A DNA stretch of 64,000 nt from Salminus brasiliensis (taxonomy: Eukaryota > Chordata > Actinopteri > Characiformes > Bryconidae). Positions within the stretch are counted from its first letter, which is position 1; every line of letters starts with the position of its first letter. Both the position numbers and the translations under genes were made by a program. The DNA lies in assembly GCF_030463535.1 (NCBI RefSeq), contig NC_132891.1, positions 4,996,318 to 5,060,317 of the forward strand, in the 5' to 3' direction. Positions 24,376-36,330 of the stretch are shown one piece after another. The notes under the pieces were generated by a model, which saw only the letters and a list, made by a program, of their open reading frames with translations, did no database searches and was not told where the DNA came from.

Positions 24376-25317
24376 CCCTTATAATATATATTCCAATTTT
24401 TTTTATACATTTAATACATCCATTGCATTACATTGCATGTGTTTCAGGATATATTGCCTGTATATTCTGTATTCTTATTAATATAGTACCTATATTTGTA
24501 TAGCAATATATGCTAAAGTTAAGTATTAGCAAAAAACAGTTTATCGTTGATGTTCAGTGCTTACTAACAGTTCTATTGCCATCTATTGCTATCTACCAGG
24601 ATTCTGAGAATCAGTCAATTCTGGATCATTTTGGCACGCCACAGATCACATTCACATTTAAAGATTTAATAATATCAATGTTATCAATGATATAAAAAAA
24701 TATGTATTATTAATTATATCAATATTTAGGTCCAGTGCACTTTTTAAATGAGTGTCATAGGTTTTAAATAACCCTAGGAATATTTTTTTTCTTTTAATAT
24801 ATTTATTTATTTATTTATTTTTAAAAACACTAAATTCATCTGATGTAGACTTTCTGTGGACTTTTCTGAAATAGAGCTGTTGCTGAATGAGGCAGAAGTT
24901 TAGTAAAAATATGTCAATGTAAAGAACCTTTACACTGTTTTACAAACACAGCGCTTCACAGGACCAAAAGTGGTTCTGCTATGGCCTCACTCAAAGAACC
25001 CTTTATAGTACCTTTATTTTTTTAAGACTGTACAGAAAGATGACACGCTGCTCTGTGCTGTATAATGGAAAAGGATCGCCCTCAGTGCGTCTGCAACCCT
25101 GCAAATATTTATTCAGGCTTTGATGGATTACCAAGGAAGAGTTCTGAGACCTGAAGTACAGTCTCAGCAAGATAGGGTTCCCAAAGGACTTCTTTGACTC
25201 TTAAAAACAGTGGAACCCTTTTTAAGTGGTTCAAAGAACCATCATATAAGGTTTTCCTTATTTGAAGAACCTTTGAAGAACCAATTCAGCATCAAAGGGA
25301 TCTTTTGAGTTGCCATA

Positions 25318-25492
25318 GTTCTGTATAAACCACTGCCTTTACAAAAGAACCTTTGAAGAACCTCATGATTATATGACTAATTAACAGGGTGCACCTCCTG
25401 TATAAAGTTGTGCAGTTCTGTATAAACCACTGCCTTTACAAAAGAACCTTTGAAGAACCTCATGATTATATGACTAATTAACAGGGTGCACC
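25318..25492 (+). repeat. short tandem duplication
   Basis: About 85 bp starting 'gttctgtataaaccactgcc' is repeated almost exactly at 25318 and 25422. Surrounding sequence is rich in GAAGAACC/GGTTCTTT words typical of this genome's intergenic DNA. Confidence 0.85.
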
Positions 25493-26879
25493 TCCTTGCT
25501 ACAGTACCATCATCTACTCATCTACTATAGAAGTAATGCCTTACACCAGATGATGGAAAATTGCTGTGAGAACCTGATTGCATCCGGCCAGGAGAGCATT
25601 AGAGCATTACTGAGGTCAGGTGCTGATGTGGGATGATCAGTTCCTGCACGCTAATTAATTCCAAAGTTACTGGGGCGGGTGGGGGGGAGTGAGGGTTACA
25701 TTACTCTAGCTGTGCACTCATTGGACATGGTGACCTCAGGCTCATACAGAAGCTCAGCAATGGGTGCACCTTAAAGCAGTGAAATGGACCACCTGGATGA
25801 CTTTTGGCACAACTGGGCTTGAAAAGAAAAAGAGAGGAAAAAGCCATGGAAAAAGAGAGGTTGTGGTATTTACAGTCATTTGCATGTGCAAATTTGTAAA
25901 GTTGACGTTTTGCAAAAGCAGCTTGAGGATTTCTTTGATGTGATACACGAGGAACATCCATTTATTTCCTCAACAGCTTTCTGGGTTTTCTGTGTTTGAG
26001 CCATGACTGCACTGCAGAGCGAAGAAAAGAAAGAAAAGAAATACCCAAGTAAAGGAGAGGCCTTTCTTTTCCTCGTAGGAGCGCTGAAGGCCCGTCAGCG
26101 AGAGGATCATATTTTAATGCTGTGATGGTGAAATAGTGGCAGCGGTCCAAGAGATAGATTTTTCTTAACATTCAGGAAAGGATAGATTTCATGCCAGTGT
26201 CACATCCGTGTAATGTGTAACAAAAACAGCACGTTTTTAATAATCACTCAATAAAATAAAGGCGATTTAAAAGTAGAGTGGCTTCATTTTTCTGACGTTC
26301 TTCTTTTTGGGATGTAAAAATTGCTTCTGAATGGAATTTCTAAATTGCGTAAAATTTCTCGGAATTTATTTTCTTTATACATCAACGTTTGCTTCTACAA
26401 TTGCCTCATATTTAGTGTATGGGTTTTACCCCCCCATATGCCAACAACATCTTTATAAATATATTTCAAATATATTTCACAGATGCATTTTTGGCCATTT
26501 TCATGCATTGAAAAAATATATTTGATAAATACATTTTGAATATATGTATGTGAAGACCGCCTCACTGACCAACTGCTCTTCTTCTAGTCCTGAGACTGTG
26601 TGACATTCATGGTAGAAGTGGAGATACTAGGTTTTAAAAGACTTCTATAGAAGTTGAAGTATTAACTTAAGCTTTTTACTCCAGTAAAAGTGTAAAAGTA
26701 CTGGTTTCAGAATGACTTCAAGAAGAAAAGTAATATAATATATAGTAATATCAGCTCTATTAAAGGAGCGTCTCTGTGCTCTACTGAGCATTAACATGAG
26801 CTTCATGGAGGAAAATATGAGGAGTCGTTGTCTAGAAGTTTTGTAAAGCTGCAGAAAGTCAGACTTCAGAGGCGTGTGA

Positions 26880-27478
26880 TCAATAAGCTTTATTGGAGTG
26901 TAAATGTGGGGCTCAGTTGGGACGTTTCACTGCAGCTCTCTTGAGTCTCTGCCACAGACACAGTCTTCATACTAGACTACAGACGTCTGCTGTGAGCTCG
27001 CTGGAGAGTGACGGGACGTGTGCAGGTGTGATGGATCTCTTATAAACCAATAGGGAGTCAGAATGGAGTCTGTTTATTCTTCTCATCCAACCACGATCAG
27101 ACTCACACAACTTCCGGATGGAGAGATTTATCTGTCTAGTGCTTGGAGCATTCAAAAAAGTCCTGCCCATAAAGCAGGAAAAGACTAGAAGAAGACAGCA
27201 GTGTGTTTTCAGATAGCTGTTTCCAACACTTGTAGCTAATTCAATTAAAAATGGTCGTTTATGAACTGTGAAGGTCAAATTGAGGTCTGGCAGACCAAGA
27301 AGAGGTTCAGGAAGGCCTTCAGGAAGATCTAGCAGACGCTGGAGTGGTGGTGCACTGTTCTACACCTGCAGCAATATGACTTTCATGGCATCAGACAACA
27401 TTATTTGATTAGCTGTTGAGAGAGACATATATTTTGACCAGTGGTGCCCAAACTTTTGCAAGGCACTGTATTCCCAGT
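26880..27478 (+). mobile_element. Tc1/mariner-like remnant
   Basis: The right end 'cccaaacttttgcaaggcac' is a typical teleost transposon terminus, and 27280-27400 carries words (ggtctggcagacc, ggaagatctagcagacg) seen inside such elements. No intact transposase. Confidence 0.55.
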
Positions 27479-27642
27479 CATTTTTGAATGTGTCATGCAG
27501 TGGTAGCTAATACAGGGATACAGGACATCATCATCAGTCAGGATTCTGTGCTGACAATCCTTTCTACCCAAGTCTATCCAATGTGAAATGTCCAGCCATG
27601 TGGTCAATACAATACAAAAGTCAGGTTATCAAAAACTACAAC

Positions 27643-27910
27643 TTACACCAATCAGCCATAACATTAATACCACTGGTGAAGACTACAGTGACATCTTTCA
27701 AGAGCAAGTGACCAGTCAGTTCTGTGATGGCTAGAAAGCTGTCCAAAATATCAGGCAGGTGCTGTGGGGTGTTCCCAGTATGCAGTGGTCAGTCCCTACC
27801 AAAAGTGCTCCAAGGAAGGACAACCGATAAACTGATGGATGACGGGATCATGGATACCTAGAGCACTGGTGTCTGATTGGTGGCAGAACTTTATATCGCT
27901 TTTGTTGATT
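27643..27910 (+). mobile_element. Tc1-like transposon fragment
   Basis: Begins with the terminal words 'caatcagccataacattaat', and the interior (gtgatggctag, gtatgcagtggtcagtccct, accaaaagtgctccaaggaa) matches the well-known fish Tc1-like transposase region, broken by deletions. Related to 44865-45110 and to the ends at 33468 and 33946. Confidence 0.75.
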
Positions 27911-28914
27911 GGATTGCCCTAGCTAAAAACACCCAGGCAGAGAAGTAGGGGGTTTCAGGGTTGTGGGTGATGTCTATCTGCAATTGCAAATTGAGCTGTA
28001 GGCTAATTCTCAGCCCTAGAGCGTCCCAATATTTTTTTTATTTAACCGATTTTTTAATGAAAAATTAAATAAAGTCCCTTTATTTAATACGTTTTCCCCA
28101 ACAGTTTGAATCATTTTCAGCTATATATATATATATATATTTATACACATATTTATTAATGTCACAGTGTATGGTACTACACAAACTGTCAATATATTGA
28201 TACTAATTATAGTATTTACAGTATTAAGACTATTAAGACTAGTAATAGCTGAATAACACATCTACGAATAATACACCTAGGGCTAAAGGGTGTAAAGCAC
28301 ATACTTTAAAATGTTATCTCTTAATCATTACTGTTGACACATTCAGACATAAAAGATGAATGTGCCAGCTTCCTTGATCAGCGTAAGAGGACACTGTTTT
28401 TGGGCTCATATTCAAAGCAATCACAGGATACATGACACTGTGGTTGGGGATTTCCCAGGGCAAAGTTGACTGCTCATGAAGGCTTACTTTATATCTTTAA
28501 AACAGACCTTTGATGTCTATATGAGTTGTAAATATTAGAATATGTATAAGATTATGTAATAATACACACATTTTCAGCTCATTCAAAAATTTGCGAGTCA
28601 TCAGCTATTTGAGAAACTACCGACAAATTATTGTCCAGAACTGTAAACATAAACAGTGAGCATAACTTAAAGAAATCCTTCAGACTAGACTGCCAACAGA
28701 ACCTGGCTTTGCCCCACTATGCCCCTATGCCCCACTGCTAAAGCTCCTCGGTATTTCCCCCTTCCAGAGGTTGCTGTTACTTTGTTGTGGAGGGTTGAAG
28801 GCAGCGGCCGGTCAGGTGGCTCGATTGTTGATCCCGGGGTCATGTGTAGCAACCCTCTGATTGAAAGTGTATTGGTGCTGTGTCACAATCCTATGTAGGC
28901 AGCCAAACATATCA

Positions 28915-29185
28915 TTCACTATTAAAAACAGCAGTTCTAAATAGGTCCTTTGCTTAATGCCATAAAACATAAACACTTTTGGATTGTTTAGAGAACCGTT
29001 TTTGTAAAAGTTCAAAGAACCTTTTTAACCTGAAACCATAAAAAGACGGTTGCACAGCTTATTTGCTTCCCACTTCCGAGCAGTTGCCAGACTTTTACAT
29101 CTTTCAACCTATAGTGAAACAGTTCTTGCTAAGTAGTTGCTACGGTATCCCAAGTGGTTGCTATGCAGGCTTTCGGAGGTTGCTG
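28915..29185 (+). repeat. dispersed duplication, copy 1 (copy 2 at 30836-31072)
   Basis: About 250 bp beginning 'cactattaaaaacagcagtt' is found again at 30836-31072 at high identity, 1.9 kb apart in the same orientation. The 3' part merges into GGTTGCTA-rich motifs that recur at 31140-31340 and 31980-32090. Confidence 0.8.
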
Positions 29186-29246
29186 TTCCTTGTTGCACAA
29201 GGTTTGCAGCAGGTCAAACAGCTCGAATGTTGATCATAGAAAACTC

Positions 29247-29470
29247 CAACATTTTACGTTTATGGCATTTAGCTGACGCTCTTATCCAGAGCGACTTACA
29301 AGGTTACTCGTATTACAGAGGAGGGCCAATGTAGTGTTAGGAGTCTTGACTCTTATTGGTGTAGCGCAGCACCACAGTCACCCAGACTGGGAATCGAACC
29401 CCAGTCTCTCACATGGTGTGGTAGCTTAGCAGCAGGTAGCGGTGTTATCTGTTGCGCCACACCAATCACA
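29247..29470 (-). mobile_element. tRNA-derived SINE, family C, copy 1
   Basis: In the - strand: head 'tggtgtggcgcaacagataa', B-box-like 'ggttcgattcc', and tail 'gtaagtcgctctggataaga'. Same family as 40303-40536. Confidence 0.85.
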
Positions 29471-29639
29471 TACCAATAGTAAAGTGGTTCGAATAGATGA
29501 CTTTTACAATCCATAAAATCCATCAAAGCTTCTGTGTCCGAGCTTCGTCGGTTCTGAGATATTCTTCGAAAAAACTGGTTCCTCTAGACATGTATTTGTT
29601 CTCAAGGACATGCCAGCTAGCATTTTAACTTGTGATTAA

Positions 29640-30060
29640 CCATTAACATTTAAGGCATTTACATTTAAGGCATTTAGCAGACGCTCTTCTCCAGAGCGAC
29701 TTACAAAAGTGCTTCACTGTTTACTAAAGAAAAACCTCAGCTAGTTTAAATAGACTAAAAATTCAAAGATCCTCTAATCTTAGACTCTACTAAACACACG
29801 TCAATAAGGTGACCACTCTGCTATTCGCCCATGTCCTCTCAGAAGAGGAGGGTCTTCAGTCTGGGTTTGAGGACAGCGAGCGTTGGACTCTGCTGTTCGG
29901 ACACCTTGGGGAAGCTCGTTCCAACACTTCGGTGCAGGACAGTAAAAAGTCTGGACGCTCGTCTTCCATGGATCTTAAAGGATGGTGGGTCGAGCCGAGC
30001 CGTACTTGAAGCTGGAAGGGCTCTTGGTGCAGATCGGCTTTTGACCATCGCCATCAAGTA
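29640..30060 (+). mobile_element. family D repeat, copy 1
   Basis: About 420 bp, also present at 37350-37835 and 47760-48130. It starts with the SINE-tail module gcatttagcagacgctctt and continues with a body that gives overlapping open frames on both strands (for example SAPRALP and RLDPPSFKIHGRRASR on the - strand). The same frames appear in all three copies, so they reflect repeat ancestry rather than a host gene. Confidence 0.75.
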
Positions 30061-30167
30061 CAGAGTACTGGCTTCTTCAGTTATTGAACATGACTGGATC
30101 AATGATCTGGTTTTATCATACAATAACTATTTTTACACTAAACAGATGACATCTGAAGTTTAGATTT

Positions 30168-30415
30168 GGGGGGCGGTGGTGTCACAGCGGTTAGAGCTCC
30201 AGGTTGTGAGTTCGATACCCGGGCTCAGCAAGCTGCCACTGTTGGGCCCTTGAGCAAGGCCCTTCACCCTCTCTGCTCCCCGGGCACCGCAGCAATGGCC
30301 GCCCACTGCTCCGGGCACGTGTGCTCACTGTCTACTGTGTGTGTTTCACTGGTGCGTTGTCACTGCATGAATGGGATAAAAGCGGAAGCCAAATTCCATC
30401 TATGTCCATCACAAA
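30168..30415 (+). mobile_element. tRNA-derived SINE, family B, copy 2
   Basis: Same head and body as 24115-24375: 'gcggtggtgtcacagcggtt', B box 'gagttcgatacccg', 'ctgccactgttgggcccttg'. Confidence 0.85.
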
Positions 30416-31349
30416 TGGTCAATAGATGCACTCGTTATGGGCATGAATGTCCATATTGGCAATATTGGGCCTGAACCTCACATCTTTAATAACAGATAAA
30501 ACACCTGAAGTCAGTCTTGATCAGTGGAATGTGACTCCAGGTGGAGTGTGAACCGTAACCCTCGCTGAGATGCTGCGACGTGAAGTAAGTATGCTGATGC
30601 AAATATTTACTCGGCTTGTCCCAGTTCAGGTGTTTGCGCTTCGCAGGGTCATGTGCAGCAAACCTCCGATTGAAAGTGTATTGTTTAGGATCAGATTTCG
30701 TCTTTTCCATCTTGAATAGCACCGTTTAACTGAAAGGAGACAAGACGGCGCTTTAAGCCAGGGGTGTACAAAGTTCAGGTGAACACTGTTTCACAATCCT
30801 ACTAAATGAAAAGCAGACATATGCAGCAAAATATATGATTCACTATTAAAAACAGCAGTTCTAAATAGGTCATAAACACTTTTGGATTCTTTAGAGAACT
30901 GTTTTTGTAAAAGTTCAAAGAATCTTTTTAACCTGAAACCATAAAAGCATTTCCTGAAGAAAACATGAAACTTCCAAGCAGTTGCTAGCCTTTTCCATCT
31001 TTCTTCCTATAGTGAAACAGTTTTTGCTAAGTAGTCGCTATGGTATCCCAAGCGGTTGCTATGCAGCCTTATTCCCAGTTTGTCTTTTTGCAGTGTTTAC
31101 GTGGGAGTCCACACAGACTGGGCAGAATACTGCTTGTTGCTAAGGTTTTCCTAGGCGGTTGCTAGGGTGTTGCTATTCAGGCTCTTTCCCAGTTCATCTT
31201 TTGCAGTGTTTACATGGAAAGACGCACAGCCTGGACTCTGTCATCTCTCAGTATTTCAGGTGGTTGCTAAGGTATTGCTTAGGCATTCCTGGGTGGTTGG
31301 TACGTCTGTTGTTAAAGTGTTTCAGGTGGTTGCTTGTGTGCTAGTTTGC

Positions 31350-31470
31350 AACCACCATTGCTGGGGGTCATGATTTCAAAGACCAAGACATGACGCTTCG
31401 CCATCAGCGGCCGGAGTCTGAGAGAGCACAACTGGCCGTGCTCTCTCTGGATGGGTAGAGTGACGTTGGC
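31350..31470 (+). mobile_element. SINE family E fragment
   Basis: Shares the 'ccatcagcggccggagtctg' to 'ggatgggtagag' segment with the full copy at 43566-43985. A shorter piece lies at about 9350-9400. Confidence 0.6.
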
Positions 31471-31642
31471 TGGCACAGGTGACGAATTGCACAATTTAAA
31501 GAGATGCTTAAAAAGAGTCACACAGATAAACATGGACATGGGGTTATATAAAGCTATACAGAGCTAATTTTAGAATGATTAGAGATTCATTCAAGAGCAG
31601 TGGTTATTTTTATTGAGACTCTTATAGCAGCTGTGTTGGATC

Positions 31643-31955
31643 TACAATACATGGACAAAAGTATTGGGACACCTGCTCATTCATTGTTTCGTCCTGATAC
31701 TGCTTTTGTTGGGAGTAACTGTCTCTACTGTCCAGGGAGGAGGGCTTTCTACTAGATTCTGGATGAGCATTGCTGTGGGGATCTGACTGGTTGCATTCAG
31801 CCACAAGAGCGTTAGTGAGGTCAGAATGTTGGATGATCACCACCCCACCTCATACAAAAAGCACTTCCCCTGGCATTGGGCATGGTGCCAATAGATTTAT
31901 GTTTCTTATCTGCTCCAGAGAGTCCTATTCTATTGGCAAGACTTATCTACAGAAA
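31643..31955 (+). mobile_element. family A TIR element, copy 4 (internally deleted)
   Basis: Left end 'tggacaaaagtattgggaca' and body intact to about 31855, then a deletion to the 'ggcattgggcatggtgccaa' segment. The right terminus is missing. Confidence 0.8.
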
Positions 31956-32091
31956 GTAGGCTCTCTACATCTTTAAGATGTTACTACATCTTCCCATAGG
32001 GTGAAACTGTTTTTGCTAAATTGTTTCTCTTGTATTTTAAGTGGTTACTAAGGTGTTCCCAGGTGGTTTATAGGGTGGTTGCTAAGTAGAG

Positions 32092-32205
32092 AAGTAATGC
32101 CAATAGAATAAGCACCATGCTGCCTAATGCCAGGCGTGGCCTAGAGGCGTATAAAGCCCCCCAGCACTGAGCTGTGGAGCAGTGGAGGAACTGTGTTCTC
32201 TGGAC
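32092..32205 (-). mobile_element. family A fragment, copy 5, feeding a minisatellite
   Basis: The complement of the family A body ('gtataaagccccccagcact' region) runs up to 'tgtgttctctgga' and then passes directly into the 21-bp repeats. Confidence 0.8.
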
Positions 32206-32965
32206 TTGAGGGGTATCTCTATAGACTGGAGGGGTATCTCTATAGACTGGAGGGGTATCTCTATAGACTGGAGGGCTATCTCCATAAACAGGAGGGGTAT
32301 CTCTATAGACTGGAGGGGTATCTCTATAGACTTGAGGGGTATCTCTATAGACTGGAGGGGTATCTCTATAGACTGGAGGGCTATCTCCATAAACAGGAGG
32401 GGTATCTCTATAGACTGGAGGGGTATCTCTATAGACTGGAGGGGTATCTCTATAGACTGGAGAGGTATCTCTATAGACTGGAGGGCTATCTCTATAAACA
32501 GGAGAGGTATCTCTATAGACTCGAGGGGTATCTCTAAAGACTGGAGGGCTATCTCTATAGACTGGAGAGGTATCTCTATAGACTGAAGCGATATCTCTAT
32601 AAACAGGAGCGGTATCTCTATGGACTGGAGGGGTATCTATAGACTGGAGGGGTATCTCTATAAACAGAAGCGGTATCTCTAAACAGGAGGGGTATCTACA
32701 AACAGGAGGGGTATCGCTACAGACTGGAGGGATATCTATAGAGTGGAGGGGTATCTCTATAAACAGGAGAGGAATCTATAGACTGGAGGGCTATCTCTAT
32801 AAACAGGAGGGGTATCTCTAAAGACTGGAGGGCTATCTCTATAAACAGGAGAGGTATCTCTATAGACTAGAGGGGTATCTTTATAGGCTGGAGGGGTATC
32901 ACTATAAACAGGAGAGGAATCTACAGGCTGGAGGGGTATCTCTATAGACTGGTCTTACAGTCTAA
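32200..32965. repeat. 21-bp minisatellite (about 36 units)
   Basis: Unit ggggtatctctatagactgga, with variants (aaacagga for gactgga) in patterned positions and more divergence toward the right. The unit length is divisible by three, giving long spurious frames of RGISIDW on the + strand. Higher-order order of variant units is visible between 32260 and 32520. Confidence 0.95.
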
Positions 32966-33467
32966 CAGTGAACGTTAAACTTTTGACTATTTAAAAGTGA
33001 GATGACATTCTCTTGACACAACTTGAAAAATCCTCAAATCCACTGTTTTAAACAGTTCTCTGAAACAACTGACAGTACCACCAGTCTTCCCTCAGCTACG
33101 TCTTTTATCTTCACTCAGGATGCCTGTGGGCTAAGGCTCCTTTTTCCGTTCCTCCTTTGTCGTGTTGATCTGGGAATCTACACAGACAGGAGTTCAAACT
33201 GCTTGTAAACTTAAGCACTATTTGTAGTCCAGCTGAACATCAGTTCTAACCGTATTATGGTCATGCTCTTTCTCTTAGGCCATCATAATCACCAGGGTCA
33301 AACGATCAACCAAGGTCAAACCGATTTGCATAACATGAAAAGCCCTTACTCTTTGCATTGTGTTTCACGATAAACAGACCAACAGAAACCAAACGTCCAG
33401 TCCAGTCCAGTCCAGTTCAAACATACTAGAGGAAACGTCTCAGAGTTTTTTTTTTTTACACATTTTT

Positions 33468-33946
33468 ACACTGATCAGCCATAACATTAGTACCCCTGAC
33501 AACAAGTTTAGATTTTCATAGATTTTCTCCTGCTTTCGTTGGAGTAACTGTCTCTACTGTCCAGGGACGAATTATCCAATATCTACCAGAATTGCTGTGA
33601 GGATTTGATCGCAGTCAGCAAGAAGAGCATTAGTGAGATCAGGCCGTTGGATGATCACCACCCCACCTCGTCCCCAGCTCCCCAAACCATCCCAAAAGTA
33701 CTGAATGGAGCACCAACCATCCATTATTCCAGAGATGGACACAGTTCTTCCACTGCTCCACAGCTCCTCAATGCTGGGGGGCTTTATACCCCTCTACTAG
33801 CCCACGCTTGGCATTAGGCAGCATGGTGCCAATAGGTTCCAATAGGTTCCTTATCTGCTCCAGAGAGTTCTATGGGTACTCTCCCTCTTGACAGGTGTCA
33901 TTCACTTCACCGGTCAGTGGTTTTTAATGTTATGGCGGATCTCTGG
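33468..33946 (+). mobile_element. family A body flanked by Tc1-like termini (hybrid)
   Basis: Left flank 'cactgatcagccataacatt' at 33470 and right flank 'cggtcagtggtttttaatgt' then 'tatggcggatc' at 33921-33951 are the paired ends of the fish Tc1-like element seen at 27643. The interior, 33528-33875, is the family A body without its own ends. Confidence 0.75.
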
Positions 33947-34694
33947 ACGCCTCCATTCAACTACCAGCATGTTATCTTTGTATACAGGCGATGAAGTCAC
34001 ACATAAAACCACATAAATGTAATAAGGGGAGGAAAAACCCTGCAGGATACGAGCCCTTAAGCATGGCCGTTAGTGGAACCTGTTGTTGTATTCCTCTTGA
34101 GAGATGTGGGCACTTCACATTCAAGATGTCTAGATTATGGCATCTAGCCAAGCTCTCAGTATCCCACTGGTCCTTGGGCAAAAGCCCTGATCAACAGCCC
34201 AAACGCTCTCCAGACAAAGGAAGCATCCAAACCACAGCTCACACAAGGAAGTTCTTCATAAAGAAAACAAACAAGCTATCAGATCAACCCGCCGTGCGGC
34301 CAGACGCTGTTGACACAAAGTCAAAAAACCCTTCTGAGTCTTGATCGCATGAACGATGATAAAGATACGGCCCTGCACACTTAATTAAAAGAAGCCTAAA
34401 GGATTAGACCAGCATTTTTTTTTATCTAACGTTTATCTGCTACGTCTTTCAGCAGATACCATAGACGTCAACGTCCCAGTTCTTAGTATCAGAACAGAAA
34501 CCCTGCTCTCACAACACACTTATAATAGAAGCTAATGGGCCAGGGCTGAAGGTTTGGGCTAAGACACCTGTCCACTGCCTTCTATTACACAGGCAAGTCC
34601 ATAAGTAATGGGACAGTGTTATTTCTTTAGGAACTACAGCCAGTTTTTCCACAGTTCCTCTATTTTCACAGGCTCTAATGGGAAACTATGTATT

Positions 34695-34800
34695 ATTCTG
34701 CCCCATGGCCATGGCTCTCTCTGTGGGGTCAACTGAAGCTAATCGGTGAGGTACACTCCCCAAAATAAAGGTGCTACTAAGGGTTCTTAAAGGACTGCCG
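34695..34800 (+). repeat. dispersed duplication (second copy 38637-38740)
   Basis: About 100 bp beginning 'ccatggctctctctgtgggg' is nearly identical at both places, 3.9 kb apart in the same orientation. Confidence 0.85.
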
Positions 34801-35056
34801 CAGAAGTCTGATTAATTCATTAATTCATTAATACCGAGATGATCTGATCTTTGATAATCTTTAATGATCTGATAAATAATCCAGCCCCACAGTTTAGATC
34901 AGATGAGCTGCTGGCCCTAAAATCCCTTTTTTTAGTATCAGTTTCTATAATCAGACTTTTTACACTTTTCTTAAAATGACTGTTTTATAGTGTTTAATAT
35001 CTTATAATCCAGCCTGACTCTCCACTTCCTACCAATCAGCTCCCAGCTCCTTTACA

Positions 35057-35203
35057 ACACTGATATCTGGTTGTTGATATCTGATATCTGGTTGTTGATA
35101 TCTGATATCTGGTTGTTGAGCTCTGATATCTGGTTGTTGAGCTCTGGTATCTGGTTGTTGAGCTCTGATATCTGGTTGTTGATATCTGATATCTGTGGTT
35201 GTT
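35057..35203. repeat. 21-bp minisatellite, ~7 units
   Basis: Unit ctgatatctggttgttgatat, with a gagctc variant in three consecutive units. It is followed 75 bp later by a (GT)n run at 35279-35315. Gives a spurious DIRYQQP frame on the - strand. Confidence 0.9.
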
Positions 35204-35277
35204 GGTCTACTTGTGTGTAATAACTGGTGTATAATGAGTAAATGTGCTGAGTGTGTGAGATTGGGGTTCGTATAGCG

Positions 35278-35316
<39 letters not shown>

Positions 35317-36330
35317 TAGCATTAGCGTTAGCCTCCACTCTGGAGGTTTTGAATGGACTCTGCAGTACTGGTTTACAAACAGAGCAAGGCGAGTGCCGGT
35401 TCTCCCGCTGGCAAAACAGAGCGTTTCAGTGATGGTTTTACAAAGGGGGAGATATTATGGTCTGTTTTCAGGTTCCACTGTAAAATAGCTCCACACTGCA
35501 GAACCTCCACTCCTTTATTTAACCGCACTGCTACCGCCGTTAACGGTGCCTTGAGGATGCCAGGTCACCATGGTTAAAACAAAGACTCTGAACTGGACTG
35601 GGTTTAAAATGATGGGACATCCCTAAGAGGAACGCATTCTCCTCTGGTTGGCACCAGATAGCACAACAGCTATTACAGGGAGGCCCTGTTTTGGGGTCCA
35701 GCAGCATCAGCATTGAGGGAGACAAAGAGGGATATCAGCTGGTGTATTCTGGGGTCCACAGCCAGGACGAATTACTGTAGTTGGGACATGTTCACATTCA
35801 GGAGTTGGTAATAAGGTAAACTTGCCATAATAGATAGTGAAACATGGATTATTGAGATAAAATGAACCAAAAATTCCATTATCCCCGAATGACGGCGCTG
35901 CAGTGGACAGCGTCCTGCAGACTACACCTTGGCCCACTTCGTGACAAACTATGGAGATAAAAAAAAGTCTGGTGTTGATTCCAAGTGCTGAATTTGCATG
36001 TGGTAGCTCTTCATGGGAATTCTAACTAGGAGTTCCACAGAGGTGCCGATGCAAGTGAAGGAGGCCGTCATTAGGCTGAGAACAAAACAAACCTGTCAGA
36101 GAAATAACAGAAAATTTAGGAGTGGCCAAATCAACTATTTAGTGCACTGGTAAGGTTATAGCAACAACCTGGAAGACCAAGGAACAAGATCTACCACATA
36201 CTGCAGAAGCAACCGAAGAATGTCTGTGGGCTCCAGACTTCAGGCAGGCATTAACTGCCAAGTATTTGCATCTAAATATTAAAAATTAATATTAAACTGA
36301 CAAGCTCCCCGGACAAAGAATGAGTCACCT

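Noticed and set aside
25701-26171. Overlapping 60-90 residue - strand frames as a hidden gene between spdef and ilrun
   Set aside because: No domain, no splice pattern, low-complexity Phe/Leu/Ser content, and two frames compete in the same place.
29831-30163. Open frames in the family D repeat as a small conserved protein
   Set aside because: Overlapping frames on both strands occur in all three dispersed copies, and the SINE-tail module is attached. Best read as a repeat.
32182-32586. 134-residue + strand frame (RGISIDW repeats) as a coding gene
   Set aside because: A 21-bp minisatellite is open in several frames on both strands because its unit is a multiple of three. No start context, splice sites or flanking coding sequence.
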